Positions 20,928-32,146 are shown, numbered from the stretch's first letter. The stretch: 64,000 nt of DNA from Conchocele bisecta (GCA_029237695.1 CM055271.1:81975488-82039487), one strand, 5' to 3'. Notes: generated by a model not told the origin, from the sequence alone. A program made the numbers and translations.

Positions 20928-22959
20928 TAAACAAGAGGGCCATGATGGCCCTAATTCGCTCACCTGACTCCATGAACACCAGAGGAGAATGTGACATTGA
21001 GTTCATGTGTTTTAAAAAAATTGTGCTATTTTTAGATGGCAGTCATCTTGGATTAAGCGATGACTCTCATTTTACAAAATCTGAAAATGCTTCACCCAGC
21101 ATCGGCCATGTGGTTCCTGAGAAAAAGACGTTCAAAATCTTGAATAAATGGACCTTTTGGTGGCCATCATGGATGACATAATCATCCGATTCCGACAAGT
21201 ATTGCACCAGAGTGATCGCCTCATTGATACCTTCGATTTGATATATAACATGACCATATTCGGTGAAAAATAAAATCTGACCCCACGGGCCACGCCCATT
21301 TTTGACCCCGGGGTCACCATTTTAACAACTTTGAAAGAGCATTGTACATCGATCATTCCTACCAAGTTTTGTCGAAATCCGGCTAGCGGTTCATGAGAAG
21401 AAGATTTTTTAAGAATTTATGCTATTTTTAGACGGCGGCCATCTTGGATTAGCGATGACCTCCATTTTAACAAATCTGAAAAGGCTTCACATATGGACAA
21501 TAACTTTTAAGTTTGGCTACCATGGGCCAAGCGATTCATGTGAAGAAGAATTTTGAAATCTCTAATAAAAGAACGACCTTTTGACCTTTCGGCGGCCATC
21601 TTGGATGACATAACAATCCGATTTCGACGGAAAATGCACCAGAGTGATCGCCTCATTGATACCTTCAATTTGATATATGACATGACCATATTCAGTCAAA
21701 AATAAAATTTGACCCCAATTTGACCCCACGGGCCACGCCCAGTTTTGACCCCGGGGTCACCATTTTAACAAATTTGAAAGAGCAATGTACATCGATCATT
21801 CCTACCAAGTTTCGTCGAAATCCGGCCAGCGGTTCATGAGAAGAAATTTTTTTAAGAATTTATGCTATTTTTAGACGGCGGCCATCTTGGATTAGCGATG
21901 ACCTCCATTTTAACAAATCTGAAAAGGCTTCACCCATGGACCATAACTTTTAAGTTTGGCTACCATGGGCCAAGCGGTTATGTGAAGAAGAATTTTGAAA
22001 TCTCTAATAAAAGAACGACCTTTTGACCTTTCGGCGGCCATCTTGGATGACATAACAATCCGATTTCGACAGAAAATGCACCAGAGTGATCGCCTCATTG
22101 ATACCTTCAATTTGATATATGACATGACCATATTCGGTCAAAAATAAAATTTGACCCCACGGGCCACGCCCATTTTTGACCCCGGGGTCACCATTTTAAC
22201 AACTTTGAAAGAGCAATGCACATCGATCATTCCTACCAAGTTTTGTCGAAATCCGGCAAGCGGTTCATGAGAAGAAGATTTTTTAAGAATTTATGCTATT
22301 TTTAGATGGCGGCCATCTTGGATTAGCGATGACCTCCATTTTAACAAATCTGAAAAGGCTTCACCCATGGACCATAACTTTTAAGTTTGGCTACCATGGG
22401 CAAAGCGGTTCATGTGAAGAAGAATTTTGAAATCTCTAATAAAAGAACGACCTTTTGACCTTTCGGCGGCCATCTTGGATGACATAACAATCAGATTTCG
22501 ACAAAAAATGCACCAGAGTGATCGCCTCATTGATACCTTCAATTTGATATATGAAATGACCATATTCAGTCAAAAATAAAATTTGACCCCAATTTGACCC
22601 CACGGGCCACGCCCATTTTTGACCCCAGGGTCACCATTTTAACAACATTGAAAGAGCAATGTACATCGATCATTCCTACCAATTTTTGTCGAAATCCGGT
22701 TGGCGGTCCTTGAGAAGAAGATTTTTTAAGAATTTGTGCTATTTTTAGACGGCGGCCATCTTGGATTACGTAATGACGTCATTTTAACAATTTTGTAATC
22801 CCCCTACCTAAGGACCATGACCATGAAGTTTGGTGACCATAGGCCCAATGGTTACCGAGGAGAAGACGTTTGAAAATGTTCACGGACGACGACGACGACG
22901 GACGGCTGACGGACACATTGCGGTAACAATAGCTCACATGAGCTTCGCTCAGGTGAGCT
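20928..22959 (-). mobile_element. 2 kb element with terminal hairpins (AGCTCACC family)
   Basis: Present here but absent from the homologous sites at about 32485 and 55483 (CACATGATCAACATAAAAACAC). One end has the hairpin AGGGCCATGATGGCCCT, the other GCTCACATGAGC-TTC-GCTCAGGTGAGC. The interior is a ~460-bp tandem unit (about four copies) with GGCGGCCATCTTGGAT and CCACGGGCCACGCCCA. Opposite-strand copies are at 37945-39082 and 62944-63676. The ends are not inverted repeats of each other, as in Helitron-like elements, but the class is not proven. Confidence 0.8.
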
Positions 22960-23245
22960 AAAAACACTACCATGAAAAATATGTTAAATTCAATCATGTC
23001 TGACAAAAATCTTGTGACTTTTCACATCTAAAGAGTTTAGCGTAACTTTATATAACATTTTCCTTTTGTTTCAGATGTTCGTCTCTGATTTTTGTTCAAG
23101 TTGCCAGATGCATACATGTATATGCATCTGGCAACTTGAAATAAAATCACACACGAACATCTCAAACAAAAAAAAGCCGTTCTCCCACTGCACATTCTGC
23201 ACACCCCGTGACTGCCAAAGTCCTTATTTGTATGGCCTAATGTAT
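22960..23245. repeat. Right part of the split host repeat, with perfect hairpin
   Basis: Continues the homology to 32486-32625. At 23097-23140 a near-perfect palindrome, CAAGTTGCCAGATGCATA and its inverse around CATG, is the intact version of the site into which another element inserted at 32627. Confidence 0.7.
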
Positions 23246-23629
23246 ATGTTGTAGACCGCTACCGAATACATGTTCGATGAGTGTTACAGCTTCAAATCTC
23301 GTTTCCTATGAAACTTGCGCGTTATTTCGTGGGAACAAATTGTTAAATTGAGGGAAAAAATTGTTAATTTGTGGGAACGAATTGCTAAATTGAGGGAACA
23401 AATTGTTATTTCGTGGGAACAAATTAACAAAAAAAAATAATTCTACGTCCCCTGGGTGGCTCTGTACATGTACTGTGTGATGTACAATTCGAATAAACTT
23501 TGAGTATATGCGCCATTATCTAAGGCGAATAGTTTCACAAATACAGTATTTAACGATGACAAAATCTATAATTACTATAGCTGTCCTACAAGTGTTGAGA
23601 AAACGCGACCGCATAGACCTCCATTAAAG
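23246..23629. other. Non-coding with a short GGGAACAAATTGTTA repeat
   Basis: At 23330-23430 about four copies of a ~23-bp unit (GTGGGAACAAATTGTTAAAT). The same motif appears inverted at 50020-50080. No gene is seen. Confidence 0.5.
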
Positions 23630-24619
23630 TATGGAACGCCAAATCTACATAAACTCAAATATATATTGCTAGCAACAAATATTTGGAGCTAGCAATAAAT
23701 ATTTGGAGAGCTCTCGAAATCAATTAATGATATCTCGAAATCATTTGGAGAGCTCTCGAAATCATTTGGAGCGAGCATTATATAACATTTGATTTGGAGA
23801 GCTCTCGAAATCATTTGGAGAGCTCTCGAAATCAATTAATGATATCTCGAAATCATTTAAAGAGCTCTCGAAATCATTTGTAGCGAGCATTATATAACTT
23901 TGATTTGGAGAGCTCTCTAAATCATTTGGAGCTATCTCTAAACCATTTGGAGAGCTCTCTAAATCATTTGGAGCTATCTCTAAATCATTTGGAGAGCTCT
24001 CGAAATCATTTGGAGAGCTCTCAAAATCAATTAATGAAATCTCGAAATCATTTAGAGAGCTCTCGAAATCATTTGTAGCGAGCATTATATAACTTGATTT
24101 GGAGAGCTCTCTAAATCATTTGGAGCTATCTCTAAATGATTTGGAGAGCTCTCGAAATCATTTGGAGAGCTCTCGAAATCAATTAATGATATCTCGAAAT
24201 CATTTAGAGAGCTCTCGAAATCATTTGTAGCGAGCATTATATAGCTTTGATTTGGAGAGCTCTCAAAATCAAGTTATATAATGCTCGCTACAAATGATTT
24301 CGAGAGCTCTCTAAATGATTTTGAGATATCATTAATTGATTTCGAGAGCTCTCCAAATGATTTCGAGAGCTCTCCAAATGATTTAGAGATAGCTCCAAAT
24401 GATTTAGAGAGCTCTCCAAATCAAATGTTATATTGCTCGCTCCAAATGATTTCAAGAGCTCTCCAAATGATTTCGAGATATCATTAATTGATTTCGAGAT
24501 ATCATTAATTGATTTCGAGAGCTCTCCAAATATTTATTGCTTCCAAATATTTATTGCTAGCTCGAAATATTTGTTGCTAGCAATATATATTTGAGTTTAT
24601 GTAGATTTGGCGTTCCATA
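23630..24619. mobile_element. 990-bp palindrome built from GAGAGCTCTC minisatellite
   Basis: Inverted ends TATGGAACGCCAAATCTAC with AACTCAAATATATATTGCT just inside; flanked by the direct repeat TTAAAG (23624-23629, 24620-24625). The interior is repeated CTCGAAATCATTTGGAGAG in one orientation up to about 24265, then the reverse. ORFs reading NDFESS repeats across it are by-products of the repeat. Confidence 0.85.
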
Positions 24620-24625
24620 TTAAAG

Positions 24626-25240
24626 GCACAATTATATGATAATGCATGCAGTTTGTAAATGGTGAATAAAATAGCGACAATATATTAACAACACATGAAT
24701 GAATGAATGCGCAGTGAGAAGGGGCGAAATAATTTCACGAATTGAAACGTGAATCAACTGATCACGGCGTTGTCATGTATTTTTGTATTAAAAATGTTAT
24801 TGAAACATATGTTAGCTGACACGCATGCACCAATATACTTACATAAGAACGTTGATTTCTTCAAGATTACGTCGATCTTTCCCCAATTTCAAATTAAAAT
24901 CACAAAGAGAAAACGGAAATGGCGGGATAACCTAAAGACAATTGGAGCACCTCGGGTATTATAGATTAACCAGACCTCCGCTTTGGCGAAAAGATCCGAG
25001 ATAGTTCCGAATGAGTCAGGTCGACTGTTTACCAGCGTATTACTGTATCTGTGGCTACCGCTATGCAGTAACGCGGGAACCAGGTCCAGTGGCATTTGAC
25101 ACGGACGCTAATAAAGATGCCAGTTGTCAACACTACGCACGCGCACGAGAATCTTGACCTAGAATTCTGCGACGTTACTGAAATTGCACGTACGCCCAGC
25201 CCAACCTAAATACATACGCAAAATTAATCGTCTAGGATAT
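24626..25240. other. No feature recognised
   Basis: Mixed-composition DNA between the palindrome and the start of the duplicated segment. No exon or repeat could be supported. Confidence 0.4.
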
Positions 25241-25404
25241 AAAATGATTAATTACATAGGCCTAAACATGTCGCAAATAAAGGTTAAACTGAATTAAATT
25301 GGTGTGGAAATCAGATCAGCTGCTCTTCCATTGGCGTATCTATAGGCTATAATGTAGAGATAGATCTGCTGACAGTGAGTCACCTTTTAGTGTATACCAA
25401 TCAC

Positions 25405-25620
25405 GACCTGGACCAGACGTCTATTCGACATCGGAAACGGACGTTGATCCGACGTCATGATTCCCACGTCAACCCGATGTTGTGTTTGTGTCGCGACGAA
25501 CTACGAGTCGTACGACTAGCAAACAACATCAGTATGACGTCGTAATCCGACGTCGTTTCGACGTCGGGCTGACGTTGGATTTGAGTCGCCGATCCGAAGT
25601 GTTTGCTGGGTAGTTACGGA
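25405..25620. repeat. Degenerate GACGTC-rich repeat, right end of E2
   Basis: Imperfect CCGACGTCGTTTCGACGTCG motifs; mirror counterpart of 19410-19660, and duplicated at 43985-44190. Confidence 0.7.
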
Positions 25621-25849
25621 CGGTACGGGAGTAGATTGCAAGAGTTACCTTCGCAACTAGACAACACCCTCCCCCCCCTCTCCCCCAAATGCTGGATCCG
25701 CCCCTGTAATTACATAATCTTCATACCCGGGCGCATTTTAATTGTTTTGTACATTGTTTAGAAAGGTGTTTCATGTATATACAAACAATAATTTACCATC
25801 CAAGACACGCTAGAATCACCTGTGGGCTAAAGTAAATAGTAAAATATAC

Positions 25850-25958
25850 CTATTTCTGAAGTTCTTTCAAAGCAAACCGGTTGAAGTCCTTCGTCTACGC
25901 AAGACTTGATCGCCGCCAGCCCACTGGCTCCAGCTCCTATTACAGCTACTCTCTTCAT
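25850..25958 (-). CDS. FMO: FMO exon 1, start codon and FAD-binding motif
   Basis: Encodes [20 protein letters not shown], then [16 protein letters not shown] plus one base, ending at donor AATAG|GTATAT. VxVIGAGxSG is the Rossmann dinucleotide-binding glycine motif for FAD at the N terminus of FMOs, and ...CFER(T) at residues 29-33 carries the acidic residue (E31) at the end of the second strand expected to contact the FAD ribose. An in-frame TAA seven codons upstream of the ATG supports this start, and the context AAAATG is acceptable. Exit phase 1 matches exon 2 exactly (EIGGLW). A near-identical second copy is at 44442-44550. The E2 transposon end lies only ~25 bp beyond the donor. Confidence 0.95.
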
Positions 25959-26822
25959 TTTCCCAAATATGTCCAATTATTTCCTAATTAGATCTAACAT
26001 TTCACTAGACTAGACTTTAATTAGAAACAATTTGGACTTTGACAAGCACGAGCAGTCGATGCGGATTGATACCCGGCTTACTTTTAGTTATTTACGCAAA
26101 CGCAATGAGAGCTGGGAACCAACAAGCACCTTGCAGGGTATTTACTACCTCCACAATAGAAGAACGAGGGAGCATCTATTTTACTTAGAATGTCTCTGAT
26201 TTAATTATATTATCAATGATCTACTCAGCAAGGTAAACATGTTTATAACTCCAAATATTTGCGATAAGAACTATTTAGCTATCATAAATTATTAAGAATC
26301 AACATGTCATGAACGTCACACACATAGTTACAAAAGTGAAATAATTCACAAATGGAGGATCCCTATCGTTGGTTGTTGACATTCGTAATTACTGATCCGT
26401 GAAGTTGGAAAAGTTTGCCCAATATTTGACGTAAAATGTAAGTAATCACAGTCCACCGTTAATCTTGTTTACTTCTATAGTGCTTAATTATTGTCTTAAG
26501 GAATACTTTATTTGATTGATAACGCTTTCATTGTTTTTTTTCTCGAATTTAGCAATTGATTATCAAAGAAATTGCCGATAATTGGTAAATTGCCACCGCT
26601 GCAGACACTGCGACAGTGTGCCGCCGCGACTGTCTGGCTCGAGGACGACCGGCGACTATATCTGACATAGTTTCATCTGTAGACCCACAGGCACTTCGTG
26701 GTATGAGTAAATCATACCCATTTTACTCCAATATTAAATATCTAGATATGTAATATTGAAGTAAATTTGTTGATCTTTAGAAGTGCCCATGAGTTTCATT
26801 TGTAGACGGAACAAAACAGAAT
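25959..26822. other. Upstream region of FMO exon 1 (copy 1)
   Basis: Candidate 5' UTR and promoter region for minus-strand transcription. I see no clear TATA or CpG-rich core. 26590-26670 is a GC-richer stretch (CTGCAGACACTGCGACAGTG). It is conserved in copy 2 (44551-45442). Confidence 0.4.
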
Positions 26823-26828
26823 ATTATA

Positions 26829-27244
26829 CAGTCTCCAGATAAGGAATTAGTAATTGAGTATTGTCCCTCCATCATTTCTGAAGCAATTGGGTATTTCAAA
26901 ATTTTAGCTAGGTAAAATAAAATCACACTACTGTTTACACATCAACAGACAGCAATTATTGAATAGTTTGCTTCGAAATCAAAACATGTCTTGGCATTTC
27001 ATTAGAATTGTCTCCTTGGAGACAATTCTAATGAAATACCCTGTGAAATACCAAGATGTGTTTTCATTGAAAATAAGAAAAATATGCTTTATTTGTGGTA
27101 TGTTTATTGTTTTCTGCAGCTTGATCAAGGTACCGCAATTTTGTATTGCTTTTTGATACTCGCTACTTAATTCTGATTTCAATTGGGTTTTTTGGCAATT
27201 TTAATTGTGTATTTAAGCAAATACGCAGCTTATCTGGAGCACTG
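26829..27244. mobile_element. CAG-CTCCAGATAAG foldback element, 6-bp target duplication
   Basis: Ends CAGTCTCCAGATAAGG and CTTATCTGGAGCACTG; flanked by ATTATA at 26823-26828 and 27245-27250. The central hairpin GGCATTTCATTAGAATTGTC pairs with its inverse. The family consensus end is CAGGGCTCCAGATAAG; the CAGGG start is hAT-like. Confidence 0.85.
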
Positions 27245-27250
27245 ATTATA

Positions 27251-28040
27251 TACATGTACCTTTTTGTGGATGGCGGTGTTGCATATAGATGATCTTACAG
27301 GAGTGATATGCACATGTATTAAACTTGTTTACAGATTTCATAAGGAACGAGGCTATGCAGAGTTTCATTAGTTACTGGTTTCATTTCATGCACATACTGT
27401 ACCACCTAGTAACATCATACTTTCATAACCAATGGGTACCACCATAATTAATCATGTGTCATTTTTTGTTTACCTTGACCTATTTTTTCCTAGTCAGTAG
27501 TCATCGACTTAGCCATTTTCAATGTTAAATTGGACAACACCTGTCGGACAGCACAGATGTTCACTTGTATCTTGTATATGTGTATGTATAGAGGGAGTAA
27601 AAACAAATTGTTTAGCTTATTTTTTTCTTTCTTTATTGATGCTTTTAGGCATATTTAATGTATTTATAGACCTTGGTCCATTACTTCAATCTGTGTCTGA
27701 AGCCACTAGCTGACAATTGTCACTTTCAATCGTGGTCATAATAACATTACTAGCCAATTATCTGTTATCCAATTGTATATGCCTTCAAGAAACTCTGCCT
27801 TCGTCGCGTTGCCTCGCCTTTTGTTTTATTTCGCCCCACTTCATTTCACACCTGTCTTACTCTAATGGTTCTCTATCATGCCATGACATAGACACGACCC
27901 TCAGACCCTCGCTAAACACAAGGTCAAGGTCACAATCTTAGTGTGTTCACAGACTTAACATTGGGGGGAATTTATTTTAATTCCTGTTTCTGTTCACACA
28001 ACATCTTGATATTCATTTAAACTAAACCACCACCAGCTAG
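27251..28040. other. Mostly unique DNA, no gene seen
   Basis: Conserved in copy 2 except for a ~45-bp stretch near 27800 missing there. No exon is supported. GGTCAAGGTCA occurs once at 27921. Confidence 0.4.
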
Positions 28041-28312
28041 TAGCCTATTTCATCAACATTGCAAAGTATACTTTACTAGCAAAGTATACTTTGAGGGAGG
28101 AATCATTTATTTTTCCTGAAATGCATTATTTCATATAGAACTAACAAATGCATATATTTCATGATTAAAAGTATGCAGAATTATTATACTGAATTTATTA
28201 CATTATCACAGCCAAATTGGCTGTGATAATGTAATAAATTCAGTATAATAAAAATTAATAAATTTATCATAAAATTGAAAATTTCTCCCTCAAAGTATAC
28301 TTTGCTACTGAA
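28041..28312. mobile_element. TAGCCTATTTCATC foldback, right end deleted
   Basis: Left arm TAGCCTATTTCATCAACATT, then AAAGTATACTTT twice, and the central palindrome around GGCTGTGATAATG. The right TIR is missing where a deletion joins it to a TTAA-family fragment; copy 2 keeps it (46592-48007). Confidence 0.85.
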
Positions 28313-28522
28313 GTCTGATATTAAAATGTATAATACTGCCAATCAATACGTGGGGTAATGGTGAATTAATGTTTATTTTGCCAGAAAATGTCCCAGATGA
28401 TGTCTCTGTTATGAAGAACATTGTGTGCCGACTGAGTGGGTATGCATGTACCTTTAATGCACACATTGTTGTTAATTTTAGCTTTGCACTTACGTACGAA
28501 GTTTTGTGAAACGGGCGGGCCC
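28313..28522. mobile_element. Fragments: TTAA-family right part and GGGCCC-family end
   Basis: 28316-28458 is the right portion of the AGGTACATGCCC family (GGGTATGCATGTACCTTTAA). 28475-28522 (TTGCACTTACGTACGAAG to GGGCCCC) is the right end of the GGGCCCGTTTCAC element. Confidence 0.7.
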
Positions 28523-28525
28523 CAG

Positions 28526-28782
28526 TAGCCGATTTCATCAAAATTGCAAAAGTATTCATTATTTCATATAGAACTAACGACTGCATATATTTGATGATAA
28601 AAACTATGCAGAATTATTATACTGAATGTATTATATTATCACAGCCGAAATGGCTGTGATAATGTAATAAATTCAGTATAATAAAAATTAATAAATTTAT
28701 CCTAAAATTGAAAATTTCTCCCTCAAAGTATACTTTTTTGCTAGAAAAGTATACTTTGCAATGTTGGTGAAATAGCTAGCTA
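28526..28782. mobile_element. TAGCC foldback, partly deleted
   Basis: Flanked by CAG at 28523-28525 and 28783-28785. The left subterminal GTATACTTT blocks are largely missing; the right side keeps both. Homologous to 49262-49514. Confidence 0.8.
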
Positions 28783-29287
28783 CAGGTTCCTAGGTCGAAG
28801 ACTGAATGTCCTGGTCATATGTTTCCTCTTCACAAAAGTATATGTTGTTATGATTCATTTGAACGGTCAGTGGGATGGTTGAAATGACTGGTTAAAACAT
28901 ACATGTATACTTCAATACATAAATAATAAAGATATTTACATTTTCCCCTGAAACTGGTTAAAATCCTTGAGGGCGCCTTTAACCCTTTTAACACCACAGG
29001 CCTGTATGTATAGTGGTATTGGCAAAATGTATGTATTTTGTAAGTAATTTTCATATTTTTAATAACAAAAACACCCCCTTATTGTTTTCTGCAGCAAGAT
29101 AAAGGTACCACACAATTTTAATTGCTTTTTAATACTCGCTACTTCTGATTTGAATTGGGTTTTCGGTAATTTTAATTGGGTATTTAAGCAAATACACAGC
29201 TTATCTGGAGCTTATCTGGAGCCCGATCCTTGTTGGTCATTGAGCACAACTGTCGTTTTGACATTTATGCACATTTTGTCTATTTAA
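28783..29287. repeat. Truncated TTAA and CTCCAGATAAG elements joined by a deletion
   Basis: 28980-29082 is the start of a TTAACCCTTTTAACACC element; at 29083 it jumps into the right half of a CTCCAGATAAG element (GGGTATTTAAGCAAATACAC). Copy 2 has 2.05 kb more between the corresponding points. Confidence 0.7.
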
Positions 29288-29523
29288 CCGCCGTTTCACC
29301 CCTAAGTACATGTAACTGGAATGGATTTTGATATGTAAATTTTGCAACCAATCCAATTGTCACAAAATGATGTTCGGACTAGTCCATTTATGAACAGGGG
29401 TTGTTTTTGTTCTCAAAAAGTACTTGCAGTGCAGATCCTGATTAGACGGCTCGTCACTAGCCGGCTCATCTGGATCTACATTGTTTGCCAATACCACTAT
29501 ACAGGTCTGTGGTGTTGGAAGGG
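29288..29523. mobile_element. TTAA-target element, TTAACCCTTT family
   Basis: TTAA at 29284-29287 and 29524-29527. It ends in CACTATACAGGTCTGTGG and GTTGGAAGGG. The inner palindrome TAGACGGCTCGTC is diverged here compared with 52185-52235. Same family: 39198-39431, 49715-49910, 52056-52279, 63790-64000. Confidence 0.8.
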
Positions 29524-29639
29524 TTAATTGTCATTTTACATTGATTTTCGATTAAGCCGGTGCTAGAAGGTGTTTGTGTCATGCATTGTGACAATACAAC
29601 AGTCCGTGACACAATTGAACAACTGCAAATAAAACGTAA

Positions 29640-30115
29640 TTTTTTTCTAACCCACGATAGTGGAAACTGACCTTCACCTTGGTGACCTTAACCTTTGTGG
29701 GACGTAACTTTTGGACATTTCCACATTTCCCATATCTCTTGATCCGTTAGTCAGCGGATGTTTTGAGCAACCGGGCCCAGATCATTACCAAACTTTATCT
29801 TAAATACCGGTAGCTTCCTCACATTGATAGCTATCCATCCAGTCACATTTGGGTGACCTTCGCCTTGGTGACCTTAACCTTTGTGGGATGTAAATTTTGG
29901 ACATTTCCACATTTCTCATATCTCTTGATCCGTTAGTCGGATCATTACTAAATTTCATCAATAGCTGTCATTTGGGTGACCTTGACCATCACTTTGGTGA
30001 CCTTAGCATTTTTTGCGTAACTTTTGGACATTGTGCAAATTCTGCATATCTCTTGATCTGTTAGTCGGATCATTACCAAATTTCATCAATAGCTTCCTCA
30101 CATTCATAGCAAATC
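29640..30115. repeat. Tandem GGTGACCTTNACC repeat
   Basis: Three units of roughly 110-170 bp, each with GGTGACCTT, GGACATTTCCACATTTC or similar, and TCTCTTGATCCGTTAGTC. Copy 2 equivalent at 52420-52830. Confidence 0.75.
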
Positions 30116-30124
30116 CAAGGTTTT

Positions 30125-30714
30125 CCTTTTTTTTTTAAAAACATGTTTTGGCAACACTTTAGAATCATTTGGAAATGATTCTAAAATTCTGTCAAACCAT
30201 GTTTTTTTAATAAGAAAGAAGACAAAACATAAAACAACAGCAAAAGACAATGCACATTTTCAGCAGTTAACCTTTTTCAACCCTAAATAACTGGAATGGA
30301 CTGAATTGTTAATTTTCCGGCCAATCCAATTGTCACAAAATTATTTTCCGACTACCCGGTAGTCTATTTATGAAAAGGGGGCATTTTTGTTATAAAAATA
30401 TGAAAATTACTTGCAAAAAGTGCAGGTCCTGATGATACGTCTGGTCATGAGCTGGCTTATCTGGATCTACACTGTTTGTAAATACCACTATAGAGAGCTG
30501 TAGTGTTGAAAGGGTTATTAACCCTTCCACAACTATCTTAATTTTTTGTCGTCTGCTATTTATTTTCTGTTTTCCATTTGTATCATCAAAACATGCTTTG
30601 ACAGCACTTTAGAATAATTTACAACATGCTTTGACAGCCATGTTTTTATTGAGAAATAAGGCAAGATATAAAATCAACAGCAGACGACAATTGTTGTGTG
30701 TAGTTGTCTAAGGA
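30125..30714. mobile_element. Chain of three TTAA-type elements
   Basis: A hairpin fragment (TTTAGAATCATTTGG and its inverse) at 30125-30266; a TTAACC-type element between TTAA 30267-30270 and 30518-30521; then a foldback 30522-30714 (CCCTTCCACAACTATC ... GTTGTCTAAGGA) ending at TTAA 30715-30718. The middle TTAA is shared by two elements. Confidence 0.75.
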
Positions 30715-30779
30715 TTAATAAATCATTACCATACTAAATCCTATAGATAATATATCAGGGTATGGGATCACTTACTTGG

Positions 30780-31050
30780 CAGGGCTCCAGATAAGGAATC
30801 AGTAATTGAGTATTGTCACTCCATCATTTCTGAAGCAATTGGGTATTTCAAAATTTTAATTGGGTAAAATAAAATCACGCTACTGTTAATACACATCAAC
30901 ACACAGCAATTATTGAATAGTTTGCTTCGAAATGAAAACATGTATTGGTATTTCATTAGAATTGTCTCCAAGTCTAATGAAATACCAAGATGTGATTTCA
31001 TGGAAAATAAGAAAAATATGCTATATTTCTGGTACTTTTTTATCATTAAC
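30780..31050. mobile_element. CAGGGCTCCAGATAAG element, truncated
   Basis: A perfect left end at 30780; the hairpin core has lost its tip (GAATTGTCTCCAAGTCTAATG). The right part is replaced by the next foldback. Copy 2: 53804-54060. Confidence 0.8.
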
Positions 31051-31475
31051 AAAAAAGTGACCCTCTCCAAAAAAATTGATTTGATGAAATTCCATCAAAT
31101 ATTGATTTTATTGTGAAAAAACGATTTTCCTATGGGTATTTATTTAACATGGGGGCTAAAAATAGATTTTTTTTTAAATATTTTTTTTATTTGTGGACCG
31201 ATTTTCAAAATCTAACTTGTTTTCTTAGTTACATCTTTTCAAAATCTAACTTGTTTTCTTAGTTACATCATTTTCAAGCTATCTCACCAGGTTTCGGAGT
31301 CAATTTTCAAAATTTTCTGTTTTTTTTATCGTTCAGGATCAAAAAACCAAAAGTTTTGGAAATTGACTCCCCATGTTAAATTCCCATAGGAAAATCGTTT
31401 TTTCGCAATAAAATCAATAAATTCCATCAAAATCAATAAATTCCATCGATAATTTTTTTTGGGGAGGGTGACATT
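31051..31475. mobile_element. Foldback element, GTGACCCTCYCC arms
   Basis: Left arm GTGACCCTCTCC then AAATTCCATCAAAT and ACGATTTTCCTATGGG; the inverse arm ends GGGGAGGGTGAC at about 31471. A T-rich loop. Copy 2: 54070-54445. Confidence 0.8.
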
Positions 31476-31759
31476 TTTTTTTATTGCTGAAAAAGTACTT
31501 ATTTTTAATTTTTTTATATTTAATGTGTTTAATGGCCAAATGTTCGTCGGCAGCAAAACGTGGAACAGACAGTAGTTATGTACATGCAGTTAGTCTCAAC
31601 ATTCTGAAGATAAATCTGAATCTTGACGGAATTGAACGTTGTTTAAACTTAGTCCGATTCAAATTCTCTGCTGAGTCTTCAGACTAACGGCACACTAGTA
31701 ATGCTGCTAAATTTGGTATTGGCGGACTCGTAGTGTTAACGGCTGGAACATGGTCATCA
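31476..31759. other. Unassigned DNA with a small AT-driven ORF
   Basis: A 67-codon plus-strand ORF (31484-31687) with a hydrophobic start is kept in copy 2, but its first third is T-rich foldback-edge DNA. It is not supported as a gene. Confidence 0.35.
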
Positions 31760-31763
31760 TTAA

Positions 31764-32005
31764 CCCTTAGACCGTTACTCACAACAATTGTCGTCTGCTG
31801 TTGCTTTTATATCTTGCATTGTTTCTAAAAAAAAACATGCTTTGACAGCACTTCAGAATCATTTCCAATGGAAATGATTCTGAAATGCTGTCAAAGCATG
31901 TTGTAAATTATTCTAAAGTACTGTCAAAGCATGTTTTTGATGATACAAATGAAAAATAGAAAATAAACAGCAGACGACAAAAAAAATAAGATAGCGGTCT
32001 AAGGA
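31764..32005. mobile_element. TTAA-target foldback, CCCTTAGACCGCTA family
   Basis: TTAA at 31760-31763 and 32006-32009; ends CCCTTAGACCGTTAC and GATAGCGGTCTAAGGA. Next inside is TTGTCGTCTGCTGTT against AACAGCAGACGACAA, then the core TTTGACAGCACTTCAGAATC with its inverse. piggyBac-like CCY end plus TTAA. Confidence 0.9.
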
Positions 32006-32146
32006 TTAAAAGGAAGAAACCGCAGTTGTATTAGTGAAAAATAAGATTTACCCGGAACCTTATGGGCGCCGCCATAATTACTCCAGAAAAAGCAATAGAC
32101 CACATGATACCATACCCTGATATTTATCAACAGGAAAATCCTTTAA

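Larger units (their letters stand above)
19044..25824. mobile_element. 6.8 kb region between TIRs of the E1 type (E2)
   Basis: Left end CACAGGTGATTCTAGC at 19044; inverse right end ending 25824. Flanks GGCTAAAT (19036-19043) and GGCTAAAG (25825-25832) match 7 of 8, a hAT-like 8-bp duplication. Both ends are followed inward by CCCGGGTATGAAGATTATG and GACGTC-rich DNA in mirror image. Inside are a coding-like exon, a 2 kb repeat element and a 1 kb palindrome. It may be one large element or two ends with later insertions. Its right end lies about 25 bp from the donor of FMO exon 1. A second copy of the right end is at 43808-44419. Confidence 0.65.

Noticed and set aside
23762..24487. ORFs with NDFESSPNDLE repeats
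   Set aside because: By-product of the CTCGAAATCATTTGGAGAG minisatellite; they appear in mirror image on both strands of the palindrome.
31484..31687. 67-residue ORF with signal-peptide-like start, kept in both copies
   Set aside because: The hydrophobic part comes from T-rich DNA at a foldback edge, and conservation is explained by recent duplication.
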